From Hypericum androsaemum (taxonomy: Eukaryota > Streptophyta > Magnoliopsida > Malpighiales > Hypericaceae): DNA of 64,000 nucleotides. A program made the translations under genes and the position numbers. This document shows, one piece after another, positions 54,114 through 64,000 of this stretch; the first letter of the stretch is position 1, and each line of letters starts with the position of its first letter. The notes under the pieces were generated by a model. The model ran no database searches and was not told where the DNA came from. It worked only from the letters and a program-made list of their open reading frames with translations. The stretch covers positions 1,116,001-1,180,000 of the forward strand of contig OZ023198.1 in NCBI GenBank assembly GCA_963995505.1. Reading direction: 5' to 3'.

Positions 54114-55175
54114 TGGAGGTGTATCATGGCACGTGGCGAATGAAAGGTCGTTCATTACTGTTGTCGGGTTTCGATATGCATGTGCGTTTGCCTCGTTAGA
54201 TTCTGGTAATGGACAGTCTCAACTTCTTTTTTTAGAGGCAGACATAAATATAGAATTAGATCTTGTAAGAACATTGGAGCAACTTTCTCGAGTACGTGGC
54301 TGCAAATAAGACGTCAAAAAAAATTCGATAGCGCAAAAAAAAATCTATTAATTTAGTCCATACAAGAGAGTCCATGAAAAGAAATTCTATGGGATGCATG
54401 TGCTTCTTCCTTTTGCCCAATCCTTTTCTAATATCCAAAATCTTAAGTAGGCCCAATCCCCTTTACTTTTTGGTCCCTAAATTGGCGGGTTGTTGCGTAA
54501 TTCCTTCGCAAGTAGAGAACTAATGCAGTTATTCGAAAAAGTGCATTTGGTAAAACCACATAAAATATAAAAGAATTTGACAAAACCGAGGATTTAAATC
54601 ATAACAATTGTATTTATTGGTGTTCTAACATTCTTCATTTTGGTTTATATACTTAATATCCGAATATTTACTTGATTGACTAATTGATTTTCGAGTCGTG
54701 TAAAATATTAAAAGATGACAAATTCTCGCAATTGATCGTAAACAATTAATTAACGTAAAAAGGAATAATATATTCAATATATAAATCAACACATCCGCGC
54801 TTGTTTTCTCTAGTCCCCATCAAGATTCTCAAATAGAACCTACGAATGGCTCTAAAGAGCAACAGACCGAGGTTGTGATCTTCCCAGAAACAAAAAGAAG
54901 GTTGAAAGAGCCCAAAAAATTGGACAAAAATTAGACGACAAAACAAGAAAATAACTTAGGATGGAAGAACAAAGCCAAAAGGTAACCCTAACACTAATAA
55001 AATCATAATTACTATGGCGAAATTTTTCACTCTTCTTCCCATCCTTTTCACCTAGCTATATTACGTTGTCTAACCGACTAAATTATGATATTCATAATTA
55101 AATATTGTCCGATTATAGACGACTAACTTAATGTTTAATTAATTACACATTATTTTGGGTTGGGGAGGGGAATAT
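54112..55175. other. Intergenic, no recognised feature
   Basis: AT-rich; the right part is the probable 3' flank and UTR of the pectate lyase gene. Confidence 0.5.
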
Positions 55176-56862
55176 TCAGCAACGTGAGCCCTTCTTGCAA
55201 CCAAGTGCGCCTGCACCCATCGTAATCGAGCCGACAAGGGAAGATGGCCTTGCACCTAAACTTGAAGCCTTTGCGTAACTCGATGATGCTCCGGCGCCGG
55301 AGGCCGTGAAATACGCACCGTTTACTAGTAAATCTCCCTCCGATCTCCAATTCCAATTTTTCCATTCGCTCTCGGGTGCATCTTCGTACTTTGTCACCTG
55401 CAACACAAAAATGTTTATTTTCAATTTTATCGACTGGGTTTGTCTATAAATGACGAATAATTAAATATTGAACATCGAACTCCAATAAAAAAATTAGTTA
55501 ATTTAGTTGACACTGAAAAATGAATTGCGAGTTTACCTCTTTACTAAATCTATTGTCAGGTGCTACAAATCGGTTGCCCTGACTATTAATGGTTGGAGCT
55601 GCACTTCCCCCAATTGCGTACATTTCCCAATGTGTATAGTCATTGTTGACCACATGGAAGTACCCGTGCCTGCACCTGCAAAAATCACAATTACAACAAA
55701 CATTTTAAATTAATTAGTCCACACAAAAAAAAATCCAAAAGTAAAAATTTTAAATCTTGTACTTTCATAATTCTGGTGGTAATATAAGGAATTGAGTTTG
55801 GAGTTTACGACCAAATTTCAAATCATGAAAAAATAAAAAATTCTATGACTGGGTTCAAGCCGGAAATCATATTTATTGCTACTTTGAACGAACTCCGATT
55901 TGTTAACGAAAAATTACCTGGGCATTCTTTGGACAAGCCCTTCACCGAAGTGATTAAAGGCAATAGTAACTTGCATGCCTTTGTCCTGTGCGTAGGAGTC
56001 GCTGTGACCCAAGAGCATGACTTTATCGTGGTGAGTCATGTAATTGTTAGAGATGGTAATAGCCGTGGACCCAATGATCGCGTCGACTAGCCCATCGTTG
56101 CAATTGGACAACGAGTTGTGATCCACCCACACGTGGCTCCCACCGAAGATCGACACGCCATCGCCGTCCGATATGGTCCGCCACCCGTAGTGCCGTGGGG
56201 AGGACCGCACCATAGCGTTACCCCCCTGCTTGCAATCGTGTATGTGAAGCCCATGTATTATAATGTTGGTCACGTACTGTATGGTAATGCATGGACCACC
56301 TGCAATATGGACACTAGCACCTCTACCGTCAATTGTCTTAAAAGAGTTCATGATCAATTCCTCCTTCAATTGGATGGTCATGTCACGGGCAAAAATGATC
56401 CACAACGGCTCGTCCTGGATCACCGCGTGTCGAAGGGTCCCGGGTTTCGGGTTCACGGCGTCGTGGTCGCTGGGATCCGTCACCACGTAAATTTTTCCGT
56501 CCCTCCCGCCAATGGCATTTTTCCCGAACCCTATCCCGCAGTCCGCCAGACGCTGACGGTTCTTCTCCCAATTGGGGTCGCACCGCCAACAGTCGTCGAT
56601 GGGGTTACCGGTTCCGCACGAAAGGTACCCCAATTTCCTCCTAGATGCATTGATTGCCCTGCCAAAAAAAATGTGACACAATTTGATCAGTACATTTATT
56701 GTGGTACTTGCCCTACATAATGGGACCCAGATGGGCAACTTAAATTAGTTACCTGTGTACTTCCTGTACAACAAGTTCAGGATCATGAACTGTGGAGCAG
56801 GAACTGAGAATTGGGGTGAGGAGAGAGAAGAGGAGTAGGGAATAAATTGGAAGATTTGCCAT
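55176..56862 (-). CDS. Pectate lyase (polysaccharide lyase family 1), 403 aa, four exons
   Basis: Exons on the minus strand are 56862-56753, 56658-55918, 55675-55537 and 55397-55176. All are GT/AG and total 1212 nt (404 codons with stop). The N-terminus ([20 protein letters not shown]) is a signal peptide, so the enzyme is secreted to the cell wall, where it cuts de-esterified pectin by beta-elimination with calcium. Family blocks: [33 protein letters not shown] (105-117), [31 protein letters not shown] (201-217) and [13 protein letters not shown] (245-257), with calcium-binding acidic residues. [18 protein letters not shown] (280-297) holds the catalytic Arg region (R-x-P-x-x-R). The C-terminus is rich in Gly/Ala with Cys at both ends of the last block (CKKGSRC). 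Length is typical (about 400). The plant family is large, with roles in pollen, fruit softening and cell separation; which member this is cannot be said. A TATA-like TTTAAATAC lies at about 56944-56952, some 85 bp upstream of the start. Confidence 0.95.
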
Positions 56863-57879
56863 TGGCTTAGATGATTCTTGTTTTCTGATAAATTGAGAGA
56901 GAGAGAGGGATAGTTGGGGGAAATTTGAGTCCGGAATGGCGGGTATTTAAAGGCGCCTTAGAGCCCGGGCTCGTCGGGACTAATTGAAACTGGGCTCGAC
57001 ATGGGGGCCCACGGTGGGCCATTCGTGATTTCTGGATTTACGGGATTCCTCGTCATCGGAAGGGTGTATCAAACCGCACGAATCTGCATAAATCTCACTT
57101 TCCATTAAGCAAATGGTGGGAAATTCGTATTTTTATAAAATTATATGGTATTTGAATAATTATATATTTAGTTTCTAACGGTCATAAGATTTTCCAATCG
57201 CTAAATATTACAATCTCGAAACTATTTTAAACTAAGATTAAAAGTGCTTGAGAGAATTATATGGTCAGGGAAAGAAACCTCGAAAGTATCCGAGGAGAAT
57301 TATATGGCCATGATCTTAGGCACTAGGTAGGACCAGGAGTCGCGGCGGGTAATAATCATTTTTGACTCACTCAAGGTTGATGCAAATTTTCCTACGGTAG
57401 ATTATCATAGTTAAAAAAAAATGTAGTCTGATCGATTGGATCAGAAATTATTCATAAAATGGTCTTTTTTAGGGGTAAAATGGTCTCCGGTCGGACCTAA
57501 TGGTTCACTTTTTTTTCTCGGACTACCCGGTCTGACCAGATTTTATTCAAATCAACAAAACTTAAAACAAAAAAGTCTTATCATATGCTCAATTTCTCTA
57601 AATCTACAAAGAAAAATATATTTTATATGTTATAAATTGGTTGATATTTCTAAAATGTGAATTTTGAAACCTATATTTTGACTATTTAATTTACATATTA
57701 TTCGAATAATAGTAAAAAAAATAATAAAAACTGTCTAGACTGACCCGTACCAAAATTCGTATTTTAAAACTATGTAGATTATGACTTTTGTAGCATTTGT
57801 GAAAAGCAAGCCGGTAATTTTCCAAGTTCTCCACAAATGGAGGGTCTACGAAACTTCATGTTTGCAGCTGCTCTCTTAT
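56863..57879. other. Promoter side of the pectate lyase gene and intergenic DNA
   Basis: The first 100 bp contain a GA-repeat (minus strand CT-repeat) and the TATA-like box. The rest holds no supported gene. Confidence 0.5.
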
Positions 57880-58559
57880 CGTTGGAGCGGAAAATTATTT
57901 CGTGGATTTGCTAAACCTATTTTATTAAAACATCTGTAACTTGCTGCTCAAGTATCGGATTGATGCGATTCCAAAAGCTACATAAAGATAAGACATAGAT
58001 CTACAACAACTTTGTAGTTCATGACTTCTCCAAATCTGGCACGGAAAGAGGTCCAAATTGGGTTGGAATTTTTTACAGTATGTTTTTTCTTATTAGGCCG
58101 GGGCTATGTTAGGTTTTCCTATATTGAACACAGCCTAGGGTTTTGTAGTGTGCTGGGGCTAGCTTTTTCTATATAATGAGAGTTTATGCATAGGAGAATT
58201 GACACCCCACAAAACAACATATCAAACCCTTAGTTTCATAGTTTTTATCTTAGTTTTTATCTTTTATGTTTCTCTTTTTCCCTTCCCCTTAATTTCTGAA
58301 TAAAGTTTTTGCTCCTCCACCAATTCCTTTCTTCTCTACCTATTTTATTCTACATCTTCTCTTCTCTTCTCCCATATTTTATCTTTTCTCCATTTCGTTA
58401 AAATCGTTCTTGGAACGACCACTCCGGACCCATTCCTAAGTTCGTTTTGACGTTCTACCACAATTTATCTACAATATTTTTTTGGCACGCTCGGTGGGAC
58501 TAAGGAAGCATCTGAGAATAGTAATTATTGTATCCAAATACACGAGGAAAAGATTCACA

Positions 58560-59440
58560 ACTCGGACCATTTGTTACTTTAGAATGGAACAGATCACAAC
58601 TCACAAGAACTTACACGAACTAAGGCACGAATTTGTACCTCAACCCGCTGCAAGGGCTTCTGAACCTTGACCTAAGGTCGTATCACGCCACAAACGGGGA
58701 TGGAATATCCGCTTGATAAGTGAAGGATAAATTCTAGCCAAGACGACTCACCAGCCTAAGCAAGAACAAACGAGTATCAAACTCTCAACTAGCCAATGCT
58801 AAGTATTTCCGAATTGTGTGTGTCCGTTTTATTGCTAGGAGTCCTCTTTATATAGGCTCCCAAAGTACCAAAATATTCCTAAACAAGCTAACTCCTTAAA
58901 AGGAATTCAAAGGCTGGCCAAAACTCTCTTTCCTATTCTAAGGAGATTCTGGCCGAACTTATGCAACTAAACAAGGAATAATATAAGCAAATAATATCTA
59001 ATAGAATAGCTACTAGTTGCACGTCCAAAACAATTAGATGCATGGCCTAAATAGGCTGATTCTTCTTGATTCTTCATGTGCGCATGCATCTAGAAGCTTT
59101 CGTGCATGTCAAGCTTCCCATTCAGCCTCCAAAACGTGCATGGGCCTCCCTTGGGCTTCTTGGACGTCCTTGGTCCTCCACGCACTTGATTGAGCCCAAA
59201 CTTCATGCATTAGTCCATTGAAATCAGATTGCAACTTCCTAGCTCTTGCTCTTGTCATTGGCCCAATTGGAACTTGAACTTGCTTCGAGTCTACAAGCTT
59301 GATAGTTGGTGCATCCGTAGGCTTGCTCACATCACAAATACACGAGCTTCCAGATACAGTTTTGAGTCCTTCCTCAAAATGGACGAAATCGGCCAAAAGT
59401 TGTGCTAAAAGAGGACGTCCAACAAGGTCAACTAATTTTG
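58560..59440 (-). mobile_element. Nested gypsy fragment: polyprotein end plus LTR
   Basis: The minus-strand frame at 59396-59109 ends with VPIGPMTRARARKLQSDFNG, the characteristic tail of Ty3/gypsy polyproteins (GPxTRARAxxL), and a stop at 59109. Downstream on the same strand is LTR-like DNA with a TATA box (CCTATATAAAGAGG, about 58851-58864 complementary). The limits are approximate and the LTR's ends were not resolved. Confidence 0.6.
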
Positions 59441-59950
59441 AAGGGTATTTTGATCTTTTTTTATGCCAAATCTGAAGAAACTTTCTTTACAAAAATTGAA
59501 GATCGATATTTCCTCTTTCTGAGGATACCAAGAACACCGTAATTGGAGTTCGTACCAGGAAACTACAACTAAAATACTGTAGACTGGTCGATGTAAGTTG
59601 ATTACAAATTCAGTCGACTTTGGAGGACATTTTGGTCTTTTTCTGGCCAAATAAGGAGACAGCTATTTCTAAAAAAATTGAATATCTATCTCTCAGCTTT
59701 CTAGAGACATAAAGATAACTTCAATCAGAGTTTGGACAAAAAAGTTACAACCACAATACTAAAGGTTGATCATTCTGAAAATTATTTACGAATTTACCGA
59801 ATAAGGAGACAGCTATTTCTAGAAAATTTGAATATATATCTCTTAGCTTTCTGGTGACATAAAGATCGCTTCAATCAGAGTTTGGACTAAAAAGTTACAA
59901 CTACAATGCCAAAGGTTGGTCACTCTGAAAACTGATTATGAATTTGTGTA
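59430..59950. repeat. Imperfect tandem repeat, about 153-bp period
   Basis: AATAAGGAGACAGCTATTTCT occurs at about 59650 and 59803. The surrounding CTCAGCTTTCT/AGAGACATAAAGA and GTTTGGAC-AAAAAGTTACAAC blocks recur with it. A more diverged first copy starts near 59430. Confidence 0.7.
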
Positions 59951-60189
59951 TTAAGGATGACATCTTGGATGACATTGGAAAGATTGTCACATATTGAAGT
60001 TGTTAATTGAGAGAGTAATGAGAAGGCCACATTAGTAGTTTCAAGGTGGTTTCATGATAACTATTATGATGGTAAATTATCTGGTTATTAGGTTGCTGGT
60101 ATTGAAAATCTTGTCAAAATATTCAAAAATAGAAGATGGCAATTTGGAAGAATACTCGGGGATAACTATTATCAAACCTTTAGTATGAC

Positions 60190-61305
60190 TGTGTGGCACA
60201 AAGCTTTGGAATACTACGATTACCTGATATCAGTTCCCATTAGTGAGGAGGTGATTCAGAAAGCAAAAAGATGGCTTGAGATTGCCAGATATACGGCAAG
60301 ACATGTAGCTAATTATGTATCAAATCACCTAATGGAGGTAACATCAAGTAGCGTACGTTAAGTTGAAGCCCAAATAGTTTTTGAATCCCGTGATTCTAAG
60401 ACTAGAGTTGAGTTGAGACAGCCGTAAATGAATCGGCCGAATCTACACAATCTTCTTTTTTTGTTGTCCAAGAGGACGTACAAACGACAAGTCAACAGTT
60501 GGCCGACATCACAGCCATCCAACTTGCAAGGCCAACATTTGATGGAAGGGAGGAGCAAATCATGACACAAGTCCCATCGGCGACCAAGACACCCCTAAAT
60601 GTCGTATCAAATACGACTGACATCCTAGGGCCTCCACCGGTTAAGTGAATCATTGGGCCTTCACCAGTAAAGAGAATCTTAGTGCCTCCACCGAACAACT
60701 ATTTCGGACACAATTCGTTCCACGCACAGTAAGCTACCTTCGCTTGTCCAATTCTGTCCTAACTCAACAATGAGATAATGGGGGGAAAACCTTCCTTTGG
60801 AACATCAGTGAGAATTCTACCTCACCCAGGGGACATGAAAAGCGTTGCAATATTACCGTCGATGCTCATACATCAGTCGATATTAGCTCAGCCGGGGGAT
60901 AAAATTTGTTCATGGCAAAGAATTTAGATGATTATAAAGTCAAGTCTTCAGTTAATCCTCAACCAATTACATTGAGACGACAACCTAACGTGCTAGTTCA
61001 ATCTCGGTCGTTAAAGATTTCAAATTACAGGGAGTGTCTTCAAGTCACAGGATCAAAATCAGTCAACAACGGTAAGAGGTGGCCTGAATATGCGTGGGTC
61101 AAAAGGGATATGGTCACTCGATTGGCGATCGAGTTCTCCAGGAAAAGAAGCCCTTCAAGGTTTGGGTGCCAAAGAAGAACTTATGTAGTCCAAGAGGAGA
61201 CTATGTGAGAAACGGCCCCAGAACAAGTGATTGGCCTACAAGGTATCAAAGTTTACCACACATAGCCTATGTGTAAGAAGGTGCCAAGAAAGACAAACTC
61301 ACACT

Positions 61306-61339
<34 letters not shown>

Positions 61340-61640
61340 AATGTCTGAAGTCTCATTGGCTGACTCTCATGAAGACTCAACGAAGAAGGTTGGAGCAAAA
61401 AATTCAAAAATAAAGGCAAAAGCTTAGAGACCTTCAACAATAATTGTATAGTCCTTTCGAAGAAGGGCACGAAACTCCTACTCAGTTGCGAAAGCCTATT
61501 ATTGAATAGGTGATCTGCATGCTCACAAAGGCTAAGTCTCGACCAGTTTGATGGTACATTTTTCACATATTTATGATTTTGCCTTAGCCGGTCATATGTG
61601 GAGTGGAGTTAATTTTATACATATTTAAGGACGGAAACAC
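60190..61640 (+). pseudogene. Coding remains of the degraded gypsy-type element
   Basis: Short plus-strand frames: SVPISEEVIQKAKRWLEIAR (near 60230), matching the SIPMETYAAFRARKL region of the related element in position and style; a 100-codon frame at 60906-61208 (WPEYAWVKRDM); and TQRRRLEQKIQK at about 61378-61413. None is intact, and no gag, protease or polymerase motif is visible. Confidence 0.45.
61307..61337. repeat. Poly-G tract, about 31 bases
   Basis: A run of about 31 G with no interruption, inside the element. It could form G-quadruplex DNA; homopolymer length may be inaccurate in the assembly. Confidence 0.8.
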
Positions 61641-62050
61641 ATCAACACTTTTCCTAGCAGAGCATTGTTGAAGCAAAAAATTAATCACAGATTTGTTAAA
61701 CCTATTTTGGTAAAATAACTGTAACTTGATGATAAAGTATTGGATTGATGCGATTCAAAAGTGATAGAGATATAAGACGTAGATCTACAATTTTGTAGTT
61801 CATGACTTCTTCAAATTCGGCACGGAAAGAGGTCAAAATTGGGTTGGAAGTTTTGACAGCTTATTAAGCCGGGGCTATGTTAGATTTTCCTATATTGAAC
61901 ATGGCAGAATTTTTGTATTGGGCTAGGGCTAGCTTTTTCTATATAATAAGAGCTTAGGAATAGGAGAATGGACACCCCATAAAACAACACATCAAATCTT
62001 TAGCTTCATAGATTTTATCTTAACTTTTATCTTTTATATATTTCTTTTCC

Positions 62051-64000
62051 ATAATAATCAACTTCAAACTTTAAACCACCAGATGGAGTTGCAAAAAAAT
62101 TATCTACTCCCAATTTTATGCGACCCAAAGCTTTTGCGACATTGGAAAAAATGGTTCAATTATATTGCTCCATACGTTATTTCTTAACATGGATCCTTTT
62201 CATCAACTTCTTCCTTATCCACCCCAACATAGACCGTACTGGCTTGTCCAAATCATTTATCCACGTATTAGATTGTGGTACAGTTGACGTGACACTAGGA
62301 CCAAAAAAATTTTTAAAAATAAAATTTTACACCATGATTACACTTTCCATGGTTTGAACCCCGGATTTCTCTAAACTTGCAAACACCTTGTGCCATTAGA
62401 AAGATATCGCATGACACTAAGATAGAATAAGTGCAAGACAAATGTCCGGGCAGCTGTCCGTGTTCGTTAAGTGATAAAGTTTACAAAAAGTTAGACTCGT
62501 TTATATTTTTTAAACTGCAAGAACTGAAAACAGAATCGGCCGTACCGCAGAATACTAAAGTATATTTTTTCATCTTACTATACCAAAATGGCATATTCAA
62601 TAAGCGGGTGAACTTCTGTAGACTTTTGTTAAAGATAGAATTTTCTTTTTTATAGATAACATTTTATTACTCCAATCAAGCGGTGCACCAAATATACCAA
62701 ATTGGCACAATTCTCCTTACATTGGATATGTATATTTACGAGAGCTATAAAGTATCCAGTACATCTAATCACATCCTAAAATAACCTCCTATTGCCCTAA
62801 AATACAAAGTCGTTCTCCTCTTGTAGCGCAAAGTTCTTTATGCCCCTCTTTTTTGACTTAATATTATGAGGCACATGTGCTTATAATTCCACTTCTTTAT
62901 ATTAAAAAAAGATGCTTATATTTCAGCGTTGTGACAGGAAGTCAAATTAATTTAAGACGATCCATTTACGTAATTCTAAATTCCGTGAGCTATTCACAAA
63001 TACGTAATATATATGGTAGGATGAGGATTATTGAATTCAAATTTCAAATCCTAAATTTGGAGGTAGGATTCATATATTATTTTATGTCCGGCTAGTTTTT
63101 TATGTAAAGATTGAAACATGTCAACTTCAAGACAGATGCCTCACCCATGGACCAATGGACTTGCAAAATAAAATTAACATTTCATCATAGACCATTAAAA
63201 AAAATACATTAAAAAAATAAGTGTAAATTATTAACGTTTAATTTTAAGCTCATAATGATAGCAAGTGTCGTGTAAATTTTTTAGGCTTTAGCTAGAAAAT
63301 ATTTTTATTTATTAATTTAAATAAATTTAAGTTTGATCTATTATAATAATGTCTCATTTAAGGTTGACAGATATATGAACTTTATTCTAGACCCAATAAA
63401 CTCCAAACCAGGATTGTGTACCAAAATTGTCAACAGGCCAAACAATACGATTCAACAATGCAAAAAGAGCAAATCGATCACATGAGTTTTTACCGCGAAA
63501 ATATACAGTATCAGATTCAACGTAGCCTACAAAGCTATACACACGTCACTTGGCATCTTGTAAAAGGCACTTGGGCGAATAGTGAAACTGCAGAGAATTA
63601 TAACCCCTAAAAAAAACTGCAGAGAATTATTTATATCCAAAGGTCCATGACAGGAGTCATTATCCCATAATCCATTACCAGTCGGCACAAAATCCCCCTC
63701 GTGACATTAGCACATGCTTTTGCCCTTCGAATCAAACTCATCGTTGGCTTTATAGGCCCCAAATTTGACCGGAAAATTTTCTCCCCAAATATGACATGAT
63801 ATATTTAATAATTATAATTTTAAGATTTATAATTTATGATCGACGTCACATAATTTACTTTCTTTCTCACAAATTTTATTAAAAAATTATGTTCTAAATA
63901 TTATCGTTCGGTACGAAAAGACTAACATAAAATCTCGTAAATTTGCAGTTGTGACATTAGCACAATGTTCTCCTCTTCCTCAGCCGCAAACTTCGGCGGA
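62051..64000. other. AT-rich intergenic region to the window end
   Basis: Only short chance frames. A GC-rich stretch (CCTCAGCCGCAAACTTCGG) at the last 20-25 bases might begin a gene outside the window. Confidence 0.45.

Larger units (their letters stand above)
57880..62050 (+). mobile_element. Gypsy-type non-autonomous element, degraded relative of the one at 33003
   Basis: The 5' LTR (57880 to about 58473) starts CGTTGGAGCGG and the 3' LTR (61666 to about 62050) starts TGTTGAAGC. Both contain AAACCTATTTT, GGATTGATGCGATTC, GTAGTTCATGACTTCT and a TATA box (CTATATAAT). The 3' LTR has lost its last 200 bp or so. Directly after the 5' LTR comes TTTGGCACGCTCGGTGGGAC, the same primer-binding site as in the other element, and the coding remains share the TQRRRL-x2-KIQK motif (about 61378). 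No polymerase is visible. A separate minus-strand gypsy piece is inserted inside. Confidence 0.75.

Noticed and set aside
56118..56720. 200-codon plus-strand frame over the pectate lyase gene
   Set aside because: Antisense of the large exon 2; the minus-strand protein has clear family motifs and correct splicing.
61307..61337. Poly-G tract as a telomere-like or promoter element
   Set aside because: A pure G run lacks the TTTAGGG unit and lies within degraded retroelement sequence.

Overview
The window is nuclear DNA of an angiosperm, most likely a eudicot. It is AT-rich, the genes have GT/AG introns, and the space between genes is filled with nested copia and gypsy LTR retrotransposons, LINE remnants, Mutator-like elements and inverted-repeat elements. 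No organelle or bacterial genes were seen. I cannot name the species from the sequence alone.

Three apparently intact host genes were found. (1) 1338-2331 (+): a two-exon gene for a 63-residue, one-helix membrane protein. (2) 3529-6994 (-): a five-exon BTB/POZ-TAZ scaffold protein of the BT1/BT2 type, 352 residues; every splice phase fits. (3) 55176-56862 (-): a four-exon secreted pectate lyase (PL1), 403 residues. An F-box gene at 29474-29962 (-) is broken by stop codons.

The rest is mostly mobile DNA. Two copies of one copia family lie in opposite orientation (10937-16567 on - and 47614-54005 on +), both full of stops and frameshifts. A gypsy-type element at 33003-40102 is complete as an insertion: a perfect 5-bp target duplication AAAGT, 1.6-1.7 kb LTRs and LTR TATA boxes. 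However, it encodes no reverse transcriptase or integrase. It carries an acidic repeat protein, a basic 40-residue repeat and a protease-like tail. A decayed relative sits at 57880-62050 and holds a piece of another gypsy element.

Three long-TIR elements of Mutator type stand out. 21380-22421 has a 9-bp target duplication and internal 118-120 bp repeats. 30761-32212 carries fragments of a universal stress protein gene and a tonoplast aquaporin gene. 46162-47499 carries a fragment of an LPEAT1-like acyltransferase gene. The last two are Pack-MULEs, elements that capture host gene pieces. A 1.3-kb near-palindrome at 41467-42757 is a foldback/MITE structure. LINE ORF2 C-terminal fragments lie at about 318-411, 18490-19720, 22873-24320, 27205-28000 and 40740-40990.

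There is no operon-like co-operation. The three host genes (a membrane microprotein, a BTB scaffold and a cell-wall enzyme) are independent, and the interest of the window lies in its mobile-element biology. All calls were made by eye; no alignment or database search was possible.
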